Shown: positions 8,372-18,053, numbered from the stretch's first letter. The stretch is 64,000 nucleotides of DNA from Flavobacterium johnsoniae (GCF_030388325.1 NZ_CP103794.1:4340001-4404000), one strand, 5' to 3'. Notes: generated by a model from the letters alone, not told the origin. Program-made: numbers and translations.

Positions 8372-10180
8372 TTAATTATTAATCGAATTAATTACTTCTT
8401 TGTTGATTTTATTTACTTCAGAAAAATTCATTTTATCCACTTTTCGATCGTACGTCATAAAACCATTTACTTCTCCTTCTACATCTGTCGTTTGCGTGTA
8501 AACTGCTGCCGAAAATCCAACTTTGGCTTGTTTTATTAATTGATCTGCATATTCTCTATATTTTGCCGTTGTTTCGTCTGTATTTTTAAACTGTGTATAA
8601 CCCCAATTTTTATCGGCTTGCCAAAGATGCCCGGTAACAGGAAAACCGATTCCGCCATATTCGCCTAAAACCGTAATTCTGCGGGCATCATACAATTTTA
8701 ATTCTGGTCCCGGATAATGGTGAATATCTAACATATCTCCCGTCTGAAAATGATTTCCTCCGCTTGACGAATTAACCAATCGGCTTGGATCATGATTTTT
8801 TGTCCATTCTGTAATTTCGACCGTTTTGAATTGTCCCCAAGCTTCGTTGAACGGAACCCAAACCACAATACTCGGATAAGAATACAAATGATCCATAATT
8901 TCTTTCCATTCTTTTTTATAGGTTTCCTCAGATTGAGCTGTTCTTTTCAATTCTGTTCCTTCAAAATATTTATGCATTTGCCAAATCGGACCTTCATCGC
9001 CACTCGGCATATCTTGCCAAACCAAAATTCCCATTTTATCGCAATGTGTATACCATCTTGCTGGTTCTACTTTTACGTGTTTGCGAATCATGTTGAAACC
9101 TAATTCTTTTGTTCTAACCAAATCGTATTTTAAAGCTTCGTCGGTTGGAGCTGTATACAATCCGTCAGGCCACCAGCCTTGATCTAAAGGACCAAACTGA
9201 AAACAATTTTTATTGTTTAATTGAATTCTCACAATACCATTTTGATCTCTTTTTGAAGAAATTTTACGCATTGCGAAATAACTTTTTACTTCGTCTGCTA
9301 CTTTTCCTCCAGTAAGCAATTTTATTTTTACATCATATAAAAAAGGGGAATCTGGCGACCACAATTTCGGGTTTTTTAAAACAATATCCAATGATTGTCC
9401 TGCAACAGCTTTTTCTGATGCAATTGTTTGATTACCATCTAAAACGGTAATTTCGACAATATCGCCAGCGTTTGCGCCTTCTGCCTCTGCTTTTATGTTT
9501 ATCGTGTTGCGATCAATATCTGGTGTTGTTCTTAAATTTATGAAATGTTTTTTGCTAACAGGTTCTAACCAAACTGTTTGCCAGATACCTGTAACAGGTG
9601 TGTACCAGATACTTTCTGGATTTTTAACTTGTTTTCCTCTTGGCTGTGTTCCGTCATTTGTTGGGTCCCAAACTTTTACAACTAATTTTTGAGATTTTCC
9701 ATTTAAATAAGGCGTGATATTAAAACTAAAAGGAACAAAACCGCCAGTATGCGTTCCGATTTTTATATCATTAATATAAACTTCAGTTTTCCAATCTACG
9801 GCACCAAAATGCAGTAAAATATCTTTATTTTTCCATGAATTATCGACTGTAAAATTTGTTTCGTACCAAAGTTCATTTTCTGAGCCAACCGTTTTCATTA
9901 CACCCGAAAGGCTTGATTCTACAGCAAAAGGAACGAGAATTTTTCCGTCATATCCTTTTGGCGCAGTTTGTCCCGCGGGTTGTATTGCGTAGTTCCATAA
10001 ACCGTTCAGGTTTTTCCATTGACTTCTTTCCATTATTGGTCTTGGATATTCTGGAAGTGTATTTTTAGGATCTACTTGTTCTGCCCATTTTGTTTTGATT
10101 TTATCTCCCTGCGGTTTCCATTGCGCGATGCAGTTTAATCCAAAAAAGAGAAAAAGTATTATGGTGATTTTATTCTTCAT
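8372..10180 (-). CDS. GH2 family glycoside hydrolase (beta-galactosidase/beta-mannosidase-like)
   Basis: The 602-residue protein has a signal peptide (MKNKITIILFLFFGLNCIAQ), a jelly-roll sugar-binding domain, an Ig-like domain (about 200-315) and a TIM barrel. The acid/base Glu446 lies in VPFNEAWGQF and the nucleophile Glu507 in VLGEYGGIGF; both are intact. It belongs to the Bacteroidota GH2 group with the WQDMPSGDEGP motif, whose substrate varies, so beta-galactoside, beta-mannoside and related substrates all remain open. I start at 10180 because the longer frame to 10264 would put 28 residues, encoded partly by an intergenic hairpin, ahead of a perfect signal peptide. It lies in the mannan operon between GH76 and GH92. 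Confidence 0.88.
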   Translation of the reverse strand: MKNKITIILFLFFGLNCIAQWKPQGDKIKTKWAEQVDPKNTLPEYPRPIMERSQWKNLNGLWNYAIQPAGQTAPKGYDGKILVPFAVESSLSGVMKTVGSENELWYETNFTVDNSWKNKDILLHFGAVDWKTEVYINDIKIGTHTGGFVPFSFNITPYLNGKSQKLVVKVWDPTNDGTQPRGKQVKNPESIWYTPVTGIWQTVWLEPVSKKHFINLRTTPDIDRNTINIKAEAEGANAGDIVEITVLDGNQTIASEKAVAGQSLDIVLKNPKLWSPDSPFLYDVKIKLLTGGKVADEVKSYFAMRKISSKRDQNGIVRIQLNNKNCFQFGPLDQGWWPDGLYTAPTDEALKYDLVRTKELGFNMIRKHVKVEPARWYTHCDKMGILVWQDMPSGDEGPIWQMHKYFEGTELKRTAQSEETYKKEWKEIMDHLYSYPSIVVWVPFNEAWGQFKTVEITEWTKNHDPSRLVNSSSGGNHFQTGDMLDIHHYPGPELKLYDARRITVLGEYGGIGFPVTGHLWQADKNWGYTQFKNTDETTAKYREYADQLIKQAKVGFSAAVYTQTTDVEGEVNGFMTYDRKVDKMNFSEVNKINKEVINSINN

Positions 10181-10216
10181 TATGATGTTTCTTGAGGTTA
10201 AATAGAATAGTATAAA

Positions 10217-10244
10217 ACCTGAAGGCTTTTTATAACCTTCAGGT
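10217..10244 (-). other. Intercistronic hairpin between GH76 and GH2
   Basis: ACCTGAAGG (10217-10225) pairs perfectly with CCTTCAGGT (10236-10244) over a 10-base loop. In the transcribed orientation it is followed by a broken T-rich stretch (TTTATACTATTC). It could be a weak terminator or a processing/stability hairpin inside the mannan operon. Confidence 0.55.
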
Positions 10245-10280
10245 GTTACAAAAATTACTAACAAATACTACTTAAACTAA

Positions 10281-11465
10281 TTAATTAAAATAACCATCTT
10301 TATCCAGCTTGGCTGCTGCTTCTATTAACATAACCCCGCTCAATTGGGTTGTAAGATCTGTGTTTGCTCCTGCTGCAGGTGCTACTTTCCAATTGCTACC
10401 TGATAACATTGAAGGTCTTAAAATTCCTTTTTTGTAAAATGTCTGAGCATTAAATTTCATGAAAGCTGCAAATTTTTCTTTATCTGTAGAATTGATTGTT
10501 GGATGCTCTGTAAGTTCTACGAAATAACGCACTAAGATACCTTTAAATAATCCGCCATCTCCTTGTCCTTCATCTCTTAAAAGACCTTCTGAAAGCAATT
10601 TTGGACTCACCAAAACTGTTCTTCCGCATTTTACAGCATCGTCAAGATATACTTGGTCATTTGTTGCTTTGTACAATCTTAAACCTGCTCCAATCCATGT
10701 TCCCATGTTATAGGTAAAAACCCAGTCTTTGTTGGTTGTAATTACTCCGTTTACTTCTGATATATTATCCCAAACAGTTCCAGTAACCGGATCTACAAGA
10801 TTAGCTTTTTGCCATGCATAGATTTTTTTTGCCCAATCTAAATCATCGGCTTTTTTATCGATTTCATATAATCTCATGGCAAGAATTACCGCTGGACCGT
10901 TTGAAACGGCATTCTTCTGTCTTGGCGTATCTTGTTTCCAAGTAATTCCTCCACCAAAAACATCACTCCAGCTTAATTTTATTCTTCCCCATAAATAATC
11001 GGCAACATCTTTATATTCTTGATCTTTTGTTGCGTCATAAGCACGAAGGCAAGAATTTGCCAACCAAAGCATATCATCATTAAAAACATTATTATAAGTA
11101 TTATTTCCGTTTTTAACCTTGATTCCTTGTACCAAAGCTTTCATTCTTGTTTTGTAATTCTCATTTCCAGTTCTTAAAAAACCATCTACCAAAACATCCA
11201 AAACGTGTGCATTTGGCCAATAATTAAAAGTGCTTTTTCCTGTATTGTTTTCTATAAAAGTTCCATTAGAACCTAAATAAGTATTGTAAGTTGCTGTTTG
11301 CAAAGAATCGGCAGTTTGTGCCCAAGTATATTTAAATTCAGCTCCGCCTGTACTGTTTGGATCACGTAACGGAATCGGATCATCATCGCAAGAAACAGTC
11401 AATAACCCCAATCCTATCACGCTTAGCATTACGATACTAAAACGCATTGAAAATAATTTTTTCAT
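10281..11465 (-). CDS. GH76 endo-alpha-1,6-mannanase, lipoprotein
   Basis: This 394-residue protein begins MKKLFSMRFSIVM and has a lipobox ending LLTVSCDDD, so it is predicted to be a lipoprotein. Acidic residues right after the Cys fit surface display. GH76 enzymes cut the alpha-1,6-mannan backbone internally. The diagnostic adjacent aspartates are Asp130 and Asp131 in NVFNDDMLWLA. The later segments WKQDTPRQKNAVSNGPAVIL and FTYNMGTWIGAGLRLY fit the (alpha/alpha)6 barrel. The start at 11465 is chosen over 11501 because it places the signal peptide at the N-terminus. As probable surface endo-enzyme it would generate mannan oligosaccharides for the SusCD pair encoded upstream. Confidence 0.92.
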   Translation of the reverse strand: MKKLFSMRFSIVMLSVIGLGLLTVSCDDDPIPLRDPNSTGGAEFKYTWAQTADSLQTATYNTYLGSNGTFIENNTGKSTFNYWPNAHVLDVLVDGFLRTGNENYKTRMKALVQGIKVKNGNNTYNNVFNDDMLWLANSCLRAYDATKDQEYKDVADYLWGRIKLSWSDVFGGGITWKQDTPRQKNAVSNGPAVILAMRLYEIDKKADDLDWAKKIYAWQKANLVDPVTGTVWDNISEVNGVITTNKDWVFTYNMGTWIGAGLRLYKATNDQVYLDDAVKCGRTVLVSPKLLSEGLLRDEGQGDGGLFKGILVRYFVELTEHPTINSTDKEKFAAFMKFNAQTFYKKGILRPSMLSGSNWKVAPAAGANTDLTTQLSGVMLIEAAAKLDKDGYFN

Positions 11466-11481
11466 AATATATTCATTTAAT

Positions 11482-11518
11482 AAAACGTCTCTCAAAAACA
11501 TCTTTCAAGAGACGTTTT
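11482..11518 (-). other. Intercistronic hairpin between the SusE-like gene and GH76
   Basis: AAAACGTCTCT (11482-11492) pairs perfectly with AGAGACGTTTT (11508-11518), loop 15 bases. It sits just after the SusE-like stop codon. A short T run follows on the minus strand. It could attenuate transcription so that the SusCDE genes are expressed more than the downstream hydrolases. Confidence 0.65.
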
Positions 11519-11526
11519 GGGTTATT

Positions 11527-12654
11527 TTATAATACTGTAAAACTGTGTGTGTAAGCCGGTGCAGTTGCACTAAAATTGATTTCAGCATTTACATTTTTGT
11601 TGTCTACTGCAGAAGCAAATTTGAAACAGTTGTTCCAGAAATCGCTTGTTACAGGAACCATGTACCAGTAAGAAGCGGCAACGTTTGCTCCATCAGGTCT
11701 GCTGTTGTCTCCGTTGATACTTCCGTACCATTCTTCAGATGTAGTTGCTCCATTTACAACTGTAAATTTAAATTTGTAACGCTCGTCTCTACCCCAAGAT
11801 TCTTGTTTAAAGCTGATTGCTTTATTTGCTGCTTTCCAGATACCTCCACCTGCATAAGTGTATTCAAATAAATATTGGCTAAGTGGCGGGAACCATAATT
11901 CGATTTTTTTGATTTCTGTCATTTTTGTAGAACCATCACTAAAATCTACTCTAATTTTGTACACTTTGCTTTCTCCAGCAAAAGTTGTTGCTCCGTCTTG
12001 TTTTAATTTACCATCTTCGATGTAGAAAACTTCTGGAGTACCATTTTTTCTAGAGATGAATTTGTAAGTTCCTGCTTTAAGTTTTGTATAAATTTCAAAT
12101 GAAGTTGCGCCTACTTTTTTAAACGCTTGAGCATCTGCAACTGTTTCTCCATTTTCAGAACCTGTACCAGTTATAAATAATTGATCTGGAGTTGGGAAAC
12201 CGCCTGGTCTTTGCACTTCAAAAATTCCCGAAACTTTAGATTTTTGAACATTGATTCCTTTTGAAGAATAAACAGTCCATTTTAATTTTCCGATAGATTC
12301 TGATTGAATTCCTGCTAAAGCTGCAATTTTGTTCAGCTCGGTAAAAGAAAGATTCAACGTTTTTTGGAAACCATTTCCATCTGAAGGAATCGTATAAATT
12401 GGTTTAGAAAAATCGCCGCTTTCCTTATCAAAAACAACATCATAAAGTACAACACCGTTATCCTCAGCTTTAGCTCCTTCCCATTCAAAAAGAGCAGAAC
12501 TTTGTGCTCCTAGATCAAAAAATTTGTTATCTGCTGGTGCGTAAAGTGCATTTACCGTACTCACATTAGTATGACTCATTGAATCGTCATTGTCGCAACC
12601 CACCAAGAAGATGGCGCATACTAGTAATAATAATTTTGAATATATATTTTTCAT
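11527..12654 (-). CDS. SusE/SusF-like outer-membrane glycan-binding lipoprotein
   Basis: This 375-residue protein has a lipoprotein signal (FLVGCDNDDS) with acidic residues after the Cys, typical of surface export in this phylum. The N-terminal Ig-like domain (about 33-150: ALYAPADNKFFDLG, ALFEWEGAKAEDNGVVLYDV) matches the SusE domain. Two further beta-rich segments follow (about 155-255 and 260-375), resembling the starch-binding-like modules of SusE/SusF. Such proteins bind the target glycan at the surface beside SusCD and have no catalytic activity. It starts 27 bases after the SusD stop, as expected for susCDE order. The bound glycan is inferred to be the operon's mannan. Confidence 0.78.
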   Translation of the reverse strand: MKNIYSKLLLLVCAIFLVGCDNDDSMSHTNVSTVNALYAPADNKFFDLGAQSSALFEWEGAKAEDNGVVLYDVVFDKESGDFSKPIYTIPSDGNGFQKTLNLSFTELNKIAALAGIQSESIGKLKWTVYSSKGINVQKSKVSGIFEVQRPGGFPTPDQLFITGTGSENGETVADAQAFKKVGATSFEIYTKLKAGTYKFISRKNGTPEVFYIEDGKLKQDGATTFAGESKVYKIRVDFSDGSTKMTEIKKIELWFPPLSQYLFEYTYAGGGIWKAANKAISFKQESWGRDERYKFKFTVVNGATTSEEWYGSINGDNSRPDGANVAASYWYMVPVTSDFWNNCFKFASAVDNKNVNAEINFSATAPAYTHSFTVL

Positions 12655-12681
12655 GATTTTATTTATTAGGTTAGTTAGTTT

Positions 12682-14307
12682 TTACCAATTTGGATTTTGA
12701 GATAGATTACTGTTAATCAAACGCTCATCTCTTGGTATTGGCCATAGATAATGTTTTCCTGGATCAAAAGTTCTTAAGTTGACTCTTAAATAACCGTTGT
12801 CTACAGAAGACACTCCGAATTTTGCTCCGTGTGCATAACCGTTTAAAACATTTTCAGCAATTTTCCATCTTCTAATATCGAAGATTCTTAAACCTTCCAT
12901 TCCAAATTCTGTACGACGCTCATTTCTAATTACTTCTCTAAGTCCAGCTTGTCCTAAAGCGCTATTAAATCCTAGAGCAGCTCCATCTGTAAAACCTGCA
13001 CGAACTCTAATTGCTCGGATTGTCTGATCCCAAACTGAACTTGTCATTTGGTTTAATTCATTTTTAGCTTCTGCATACATCAACAAAATATCTGCATAAC
13101 GAAACAACATTAAATTTAAACCTGAATTTAAAGAAGTTAAATGCTGTGGATCGTAATATTTGCGTGTGTAATATCCTGTTGGAGTTGCCGATGAACCTTG
13201 AACAAATTCGTCTGTAGCATTTCCAACTGAAGAGCCTGGTTTAATGTAAATTGTACGTGAAGATCCGTCTGCTTCTTTCCAAACATACTGATCGTAAACC
13301 ACTGTACCAGTTAATCTTGGATCTCTGTTTATATACGGATTATTTTCATTATAACCAGAACCAGCTTCGTTGATTTTTTTTCCATTCAACATTAAATAGC
13401 TATCTACTAATTCTTGAGTTGGAGCCAAAGCATTTAATCTCGCTCCAGCTGAAAGTGGCGCCATATCAAAAAATTCGCCCCACATTCTAAATTGAGGAAC
13501 ATATTGCAAGCTCAAGATATCTTCGCTATTGTATTCATTTTGCGGAAGAAATAAGCCTTCGTAAGAAGGGAAAAGACTGTACTGACCGTAATTATTTGCG
13601 ATAAATTGCTCTGTAACTTGTGCAACTCCAGCCCAATCTCCTTCATATAAAAGTACTCTTGCTTTTAATGCAACGGCAGCTCCAACTGTAATTTTGCCTC
13701 TATCAGCCTCAGCTTGCTGGTTATTTTTTTGTAAAGCTGGAATAATTGCATCCAATTCGCTTAAGATAAATTGAATTACTTCTGCATGAGAAGTTCTGCT
13801 TAAAGTTGTTGATTCTTCTAAAGAAGGATCTTTTTTAAGAAGCGGAATATCTCCAAACCAAGTCGTTAATTGAAAATGCTGAAATGCTCTCAAGAAACGT
13901 GTTTCAGCTTTCATTCTTGCAATAATTGTTGCATCTGCATTTGGTACGCGATCGATATTTTCTAAAATCAAATTACACGTTTTTATACCTGCATAACGAT
14001 TTTTCCATTCGTCTTTAATTCTTCCCAATGACGGATCATACAATCCAGCGCCGATTGAAGCTGCACCGGCGTTGTCTCCTCTACCGTTATAAGCATTATC
14101 TGAAAGTGCTTCATTATAAAAGAAATACTGACTGTTTTGCATTTGCGAATAAGCCGTATTTAGAAAAGTCTGCGCTTTATCAACACTTGTCCAATAGGTT
14201 GTATCTGTAAATTGGTTTTCAGGTACTTGGTCAAGGTCTTCACAACTTGCCAATAGTAAAAATGCTACTACTGGTATGAATTTTATTTGTTTAAGTATAT
14301 TTTTCAT
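12682..14307 (-). CDS. susD: SusD/RagB-family surface glycan-binding lipoprotein (mannan PUL)
   Basis: This 541-residue protein has a lipobox (LLLASCEDLDQVP) and the SusD-type helical TPR scaffold. Diagnostic stretches are TTYWTSVDKAQTFLNTAY, RFLRAFQHFQLTTWFGDIPL, the aromatic-rich middle region, LMLFRYADILLMYAEAKNEL, and the C-terminal EFGMEGLRIFDIRRW and HYLWPIPRDE. SusD proteins cap the SusC transporter and capture oligosaccharides at the cell surface. The gene follows SusC by 11 bases. Context with GH76, GH92 and GH125 suggests alpha-mannan oligosaccharides as ligand; the family fold is certain, the ligand is inferred. Confidence 0.95.
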   Translation of the reverse strand: MKNILKQIKFIPVVAFLLLASCEDLDQVPENQFTDTTYWTSVDKAQTFLNTAYSQMQNSQYFFYNEALSDNAYNGRGDNAGAASIGAGLYDPSLGRIKDEWKNRYAGIKTCNLILENIDRVPNADATIIARMKAETRFLRAFQHFQLTTWFGDIPLLKKDPSLEESTTLSRTSHAEVIQFILSELDAIIPALQKNNQQAEADRGKITVGAAVALKARVLLYEGDWAGVAQVTEQFIANNYGQYSLFPSYEGLFLPQNEYNSEDILSLQYVPQFRMWGEFFDMAPLSAGARLNALAPTQELVDSYLMLNGKKINEAGSGYNENNPYINRDPRLTGTVVYDQYVWKEADGSSRTIYIKPGSSVGNATDEFVQGSSATPTGYYTRKYYDPQHLTSLNSGLNLMLFRYADILLMYAEAKNELNQMTSSVWDQTIRAIRVRAGFTDGAALGFNSALGQAGLREVIRNERRTEFGMEGLRIFDIRRWKIAENVLNGYAHGAKFGVSSVDNGYLRVNLRTFDPGKHYLWPIPRDERLINSNLSQNPNW

Positions 14308-14318
14308 TTTATTTCTTT

Positions 14319-17300
14319 TTAAAAGCTAACATCAATACCCATTCCGTAATATACCTGCGATGGATAAGCTCTACCGCTGTTTGCTCCATTCGTTGACATA
14401 CTATTATTGAACTCAGAAAGCTCTGGATCAACAAACTTAACTTTAGATAATGTCAACAAGTTTTGTCCTGAAACATACACACGGAATTTACTCATACCTA
14501 ACTTTTTAGCAACATCATCTGATAATGAGTAACCAAACTGTACGTTTTTAAGTCTTGCATAAGCACCATCATACAAATACATATCTGAACCTCTTCTAAA
14601 GTTATTTGTATTCGATTGTGTTCCGTTGTTAGCTAGACGAGGATATCTCGCATCTGGATTTTGAGGTGTCCAATAATCCAATTGGTGCGTATACATTGTC
14701 ATACCATAATTGTAGTGAAAAGGTTCTACCAATTCTCCTCTAATCATCATGGTTCTTTTTCCAACTCCTTGAATGAAAATGCTTAAATCGAAATTTTTGT
14801 AATCTACATTGTAAGTTGCTCCGAAAGTGTATCTAGGAAATGGATTTCCGAAAACGAATTTATCATTATCATCAATTTTTCCATCTTTGTTCACATCAAC
14901 ATATCTGTTGTCACCTGGCTGAACTGTAATTCCTTCTGGAACTGCAGCTCCTTGAATTTCTTCAACACTTTGGAAATAACCGTCTCTTTTTAAACCAACA
15001 TAAGAGTTAAAAGGAAGTCCTTCACGAAGTATAACTTGCAATTCTTCAACTCCAGTTAATCTTTCTTGTCCGTTAAATTCAAGTACTTTATTTTTCGAAT
15101 CTCCAAAATTTACGGTTAAACTTTGGTTTACAGCTTTACCTTTATGACGGTAAGTTGCGCTTATTTCCCAACCTCTATTTCCAACTTTACCAGAGTTAAA
15201 ATCAGGAAGATCTGTTCCGTAAACTCCTGGAACTTGAGGCGGAACCAAAATGTCTGAAGTTACTTTATCAAAGAAATCAAATGAGAAACTCAAAGCTCCT
15301 TTAAAGAAATCGGCATCTAAACCTACGTTGAAAGTTGCAGCTTTTTCCCATTGAATATCTGGGTTTGCAAAGTTGTAACCTGTTCCGCTTTGTACGTTAT
15401 TATTAAATCCGTAAGCGTTTTGGAAAGTAAAATAAGTCGTTTGGTATTGATAATTTCCAACGTTTTGGTTTCCAAGAATTCCGTAAGAAGATCTTAATTT
15501 AATATTCCCTACATTATCTCTGTAGCTTTCCATAAAATCCTCTTTTGTAAGTCCGTAACCCACAGTTACAGATGGAAAGAATCCCCATCTTACATCGTCT
15601 CTAAATTTAGAAGAACCATCATATCTAAAACTGAATTCGGCGAAATATTTATCTTTATAATCATATCCTGCACGACCAAAAAGCGAATTTAAACTGCTTG
15701 TTGAAGAAGCTGGATTACCGTTAGGATCAGTTCCGTTAGAAGTGTAAGAGTTTTTTCCAATAACAGTTTCACTTGTTGGAGTTCCTAAATCTGGATCATT
15801 AAATTTTGTATATAAAGCTGATCTTCTTTCTGAACGGCTTTCGTTAGAAACACCCACTAAAGCACTTACATTATGATTTCCGAAAGATTTAGTGTATTCT
15901 AACATGAACTGCGTATTCAAATCAAGACTTTTTTGGTTTTCTTCGTTTGTATCGCGATCTGCTCCATAAATTCCTTGCGGCAAGAAATTAACTTGCATTG
16001 TTCTCGCATACATGTTTCCAGACCATAAACGTCCTCCAAAAACACCTTTAACTTTAAAGTCGCTTGTTAATTTATATTCTGCATTAAAAGCTCCGAAAAT
16101 ATCATCATTATCATATTTTCTAAAACCACCTTTTTCTAAAATTCCTAACGAGTTAAATTGCTGTAAAACATCGTTAGTTAAGAAATTACCCTCTTCATCT
16201 TTTTGAGTATAATATAATGGAACTCTGAATGCGTCTACCATTAAAGTACTTGTGCTAGAAGAATGATCTGTAATTTTTTGTTTAGAATAAGCTAATGTAG
16301 ACGTCAATTTGAATTTACCATATTCATTAGTAAGGTTAATTCTGAAATTGTAGCGCTCCATTCCTTTCTTTGGTCCAACAAAATTACTTTCTTGATCCAA
16401 ATATCCTAAAGAAACTAAATACGTAGAATTTTCACTCCCTCCCGAAATCGAAAGATTCTGATTTAATTGCAATGCAGGTTTTACAATTTCTTCTGCAAAC
16501 CATTCTGTATCTCCTTTTGCTTTAAGTTCTGCAATTTTTGCTGCTGTAAAAACTGCTGTAGATTCGCCAGAGTTGTAAGCAGCTTCATTTCTTAACATTG
16601 CATTTTCGTAACCGTGAACAGGACGCGTAAAGAATTTAGGCGTATTGTAACCTGCCAAACTGCTATATTGAATAGTCATCGGGTTTCCTTTACTACCTTT
16701 TCTAGTTGTAATAAGCACAACTCCGTTACTTGCTCTAGATCCGTAGATGGCAGCACTACCAGCATCTTTTAAAACCGAAACACTTTCTATGTCTGCTGGA
16801 TTTAAAGCATTAATATCTCCCCCAACTATTCCGTCAATTACGATTAACGGACTATTATTTCCTAATGTACTGATACCTCTTATATTAAGATTCAGTCCGG
16901 CACCAGGCTCAGAGTTTGTCTGCTGAATAGTTAAACTAGGCGCTTTTCCTTGCAAAGCCAAAGTAGTATTTACATTTGGTCTACCGTTAAAAGCATCATT
17001 ATTAACTTGATCTATCGCTCCTACGACTTTCTTTTTTTTCTGCGTACCATAACCTACAACGACAACTTCATCTAAAGCTGATACATCTAAGTCCATGGCC
17101 ACATTAATAACACTTTTATTATTCACTTTAATATCAACTGGTTTGTAACCAATCATAGTGAATCTTAAAGTTGTACTACCATTTTGTAATGAAATTGTGT
17201 AGTGTCCGTCAAAATCTGCGTTAACCGCATTTCTAGGATCACTAACATCCATCACAGTTGCACCTGGGAGAGACAGGTTGTCTGAAAGAGAAGTTATAAC

Positions 17301-17426
17301 CCCGGAAACCTGAGTTTTTTGGTTCTGCGCGGCAAGATGGTTATACCCGCAGCAAAGCAAAGCAATTGTGAGAAAAAAATGCACACGGAGCATTTTTTTC
17401 ATTCTGCAATTCGAATGTTTCATCAT
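14319..17426 (-). CDS. susC: SusC/RagA-family TonB-dependent transporter (mannan PUL)
   Basis: This 1035-residue outer-membrane protein contains a signal peptide, a carboxypeptidase-regulatory-like domain (about 37-120, GVITSLSDNLSLPGATV), the conserved DEVVVVGYGTQKKK segment, a plug domain (IRGISTLGNNSPLIVIDG, GSRASNGVVLITT) and a long beta-barrel ending in phenylalanine. It imports oligosaccharides with the SusD partner using TonB energy. The reading frame begins with two Met codons; Met9 (17402) is an equally possible start. It is the first gene of the mannan operon, about 175 bases downstream of a predicted promoter that contains a palindromic LacI-type operator. No hybrid two-component or sigma/anti-sigma regulator flanks it. 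Confidence 0.95.
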   Translation of the reverse strand: MMKHSNCRMKKMLRVHFFLTIALLCCGYNHLAAQNQKTQVSGVITSLSDNLSLPGATVMDVSDPRNAVNADFDGHYTISLQNGSTTLRFTMIGYKPVDIKVNNKSVINVAMDLDVSALDEVVVVGYGTQKKKKVVGAIDQVNNDAFNGRPNVNTTLALQGKAPSLTIQQTNSEPGAGLNLNIRGISTLGNNSPLIVIDGIVGGDINALNPADIESVSVLKDAGSAAIYGSRASNGVVLITTRKGSKGNPMTIQYSSLAGYNTPKFFTRPVHGYENAMLRNEAAYNSGESTAVFTAAKIAELKAKGDTEWFAEEIVKPALQLNQNLSISGGSENSTYLVSLGYLDQESNFVGPKKGMERYNFRINLTNEYGKFKLTSTLAYSKQKITDHSSSTSTLMVDAFRVPLYYTQKDEEGNFLTNDVLQQFNSLGILEKGGFRKYDNDDIFGAFNAEYKLTSDFKVKGVFGGRLWSGNMYARTMQVNFLPQGIYGADRDTNEENQKSLDLNTQFMLEYTKSFGNHNVSALVGVSNESRSERRSALYTKFNDPDLGTPTSETVIGKNSYTSNGTDPNGNPASSTSSLNSLFGRAGYDYKDKYFAEFSFRYDGSSKFRDDVRWGFFPSVTVGYGLTKEDFMESYRDNVGNIKLRSSYGILGNQNVGNYQYQTTYFTFQNAYGFNNNVQSGTGYNFANPDIQWEKAATFNVGLDADFFKGALSFSFDFFDKVTSDILVPPQVPGVYGTDLPDFNSGKVGNRGWEISATYRHKGKAVNQSLTVNFGDSKNKVLEFNGQERLTGVEELQVILREGLPFNSYVGLKRDGYFQSVEEIQGAAVPEGITVQPGDNRYVDVNKDGKIDDNDKFVFGNPFPRYTFGATYNVDYKNFDLSIFIQGVGKRTMMIRGELVEPFHYNYGMTMYTHQLDYWTPQNPDARYPRLANNGTQSNTNNFRRGSDMYLYDGAYARLKNVQFGYSLSDDVAKKLGMSKFRVYVSGQNLLTLSKVKFVDPELSEFNNSMSTNGANSGRAYPSQVYYGMGIDVSF

Positions 17427-17601
17427 GAAATATTTTGGTTAGTTAGCAATAAATGAATTAATAATAAAAACAAAAGAAGGTTTGGAGAGGAACCTGCTGA
17501 AGTAGTAAAACAGCAAATAAAGTTTTTAGATTGATTAAAAGTTCCGGCAATTTTTAATCGTTAAAAAACTAAAGCGGCTATAATAACTTATTAACTCATA
17601 G

Positions 17602-17632
17602 CAAACATACTAAAACGTTTTAGTAAAAAAAA
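17602..17632 (-). promoter_or_regulatory. Predicted promoter of the mannan SusC operon
   Basis: On the minus strand TATGTTTG (17609 down to 17602) matches the Bacteroidota -7 consensus TAnnTTTG. Nineteen bases upstream lies a T run (17629-17632) in the -33 position, a weak match. The whole spacer is occupied by the 17608-17625 palindrome. The predicted leader to the SusC ATG is about 170 bases. Confidence 0.6.
17608..17625. promoter_or_regulatory. Palindromic LacI-type operator upstream of mannan SusC
   Basis: TACTAAAACGTTTTAGTA is a perfect 18-base palindrome with the central CG typical of LacI-family operators. It overlaps the first bases of the -7 box and fills the promoter spacer, so a bound protein would block transcription. 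The same core occurs at 21202-21223. The lacI gene next to it is the natural candidate binder. Confidence 0.75.
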
Positions 17633-18005
17633 ATTTTTTTTACTAAATATAATTTTAATGTTAATTTTTAAAGATATTCACTTATTTTAAAGATTGTATT
17701 GAATATAATTCAAATAAAAAGAACGAAAACGTTATAAAACAGCTTTAAAATCAACAGACTTAAATTAAAGTTAAAATCAATTTGCAAGGAATATCAAGAT
17801 TTTAACACTTAAAAAAGATAAAAGACATTGCTAAAAAGATGAAAGACGATATACAGCCGACGAAAGGGGAAAAATAAAGAAGAAAGAAGCTAGATTTAAG
17901 ACTTAAAAAAATTAAGAAAAACAAGCTAGATTGAAGGTGAAAATCAAACGAATTTTTATTGTCATCAGAAAGAAAAATTCGAGAATTAAAAACTTATTTA
18001 TATAA

Positions 18006-18053
18006 AAAAACTAACCTGAAATCAATCTAAAAGATGAAATCAGGTTAGTTTTT
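18006..18053 (-). terminator. Intrinsic terminator of lacI
   Basis: A 14-base perfect stem (18006-18019 with 18040-18053; core ACTAACCTGA / TCAGGTTAGT) with a 20-base loop lies 20 bases after the lacI stop. On the minus strand the stem runs into a run of seven T. Confidence 0.8.

Noticed and set aside
10181..10264. N-terminal extension of the GH2 gene
   Set aside because: The added 28 residues are encoded partly by the intergenic hairpin and would put a perfect signal peptide in the interior.
17721..17740. Third LacI-type site around GAAAACGTTAT
   Set aside because: Only the central bases match; the flanking arms are not palindromic, so it is not counted as an operator.
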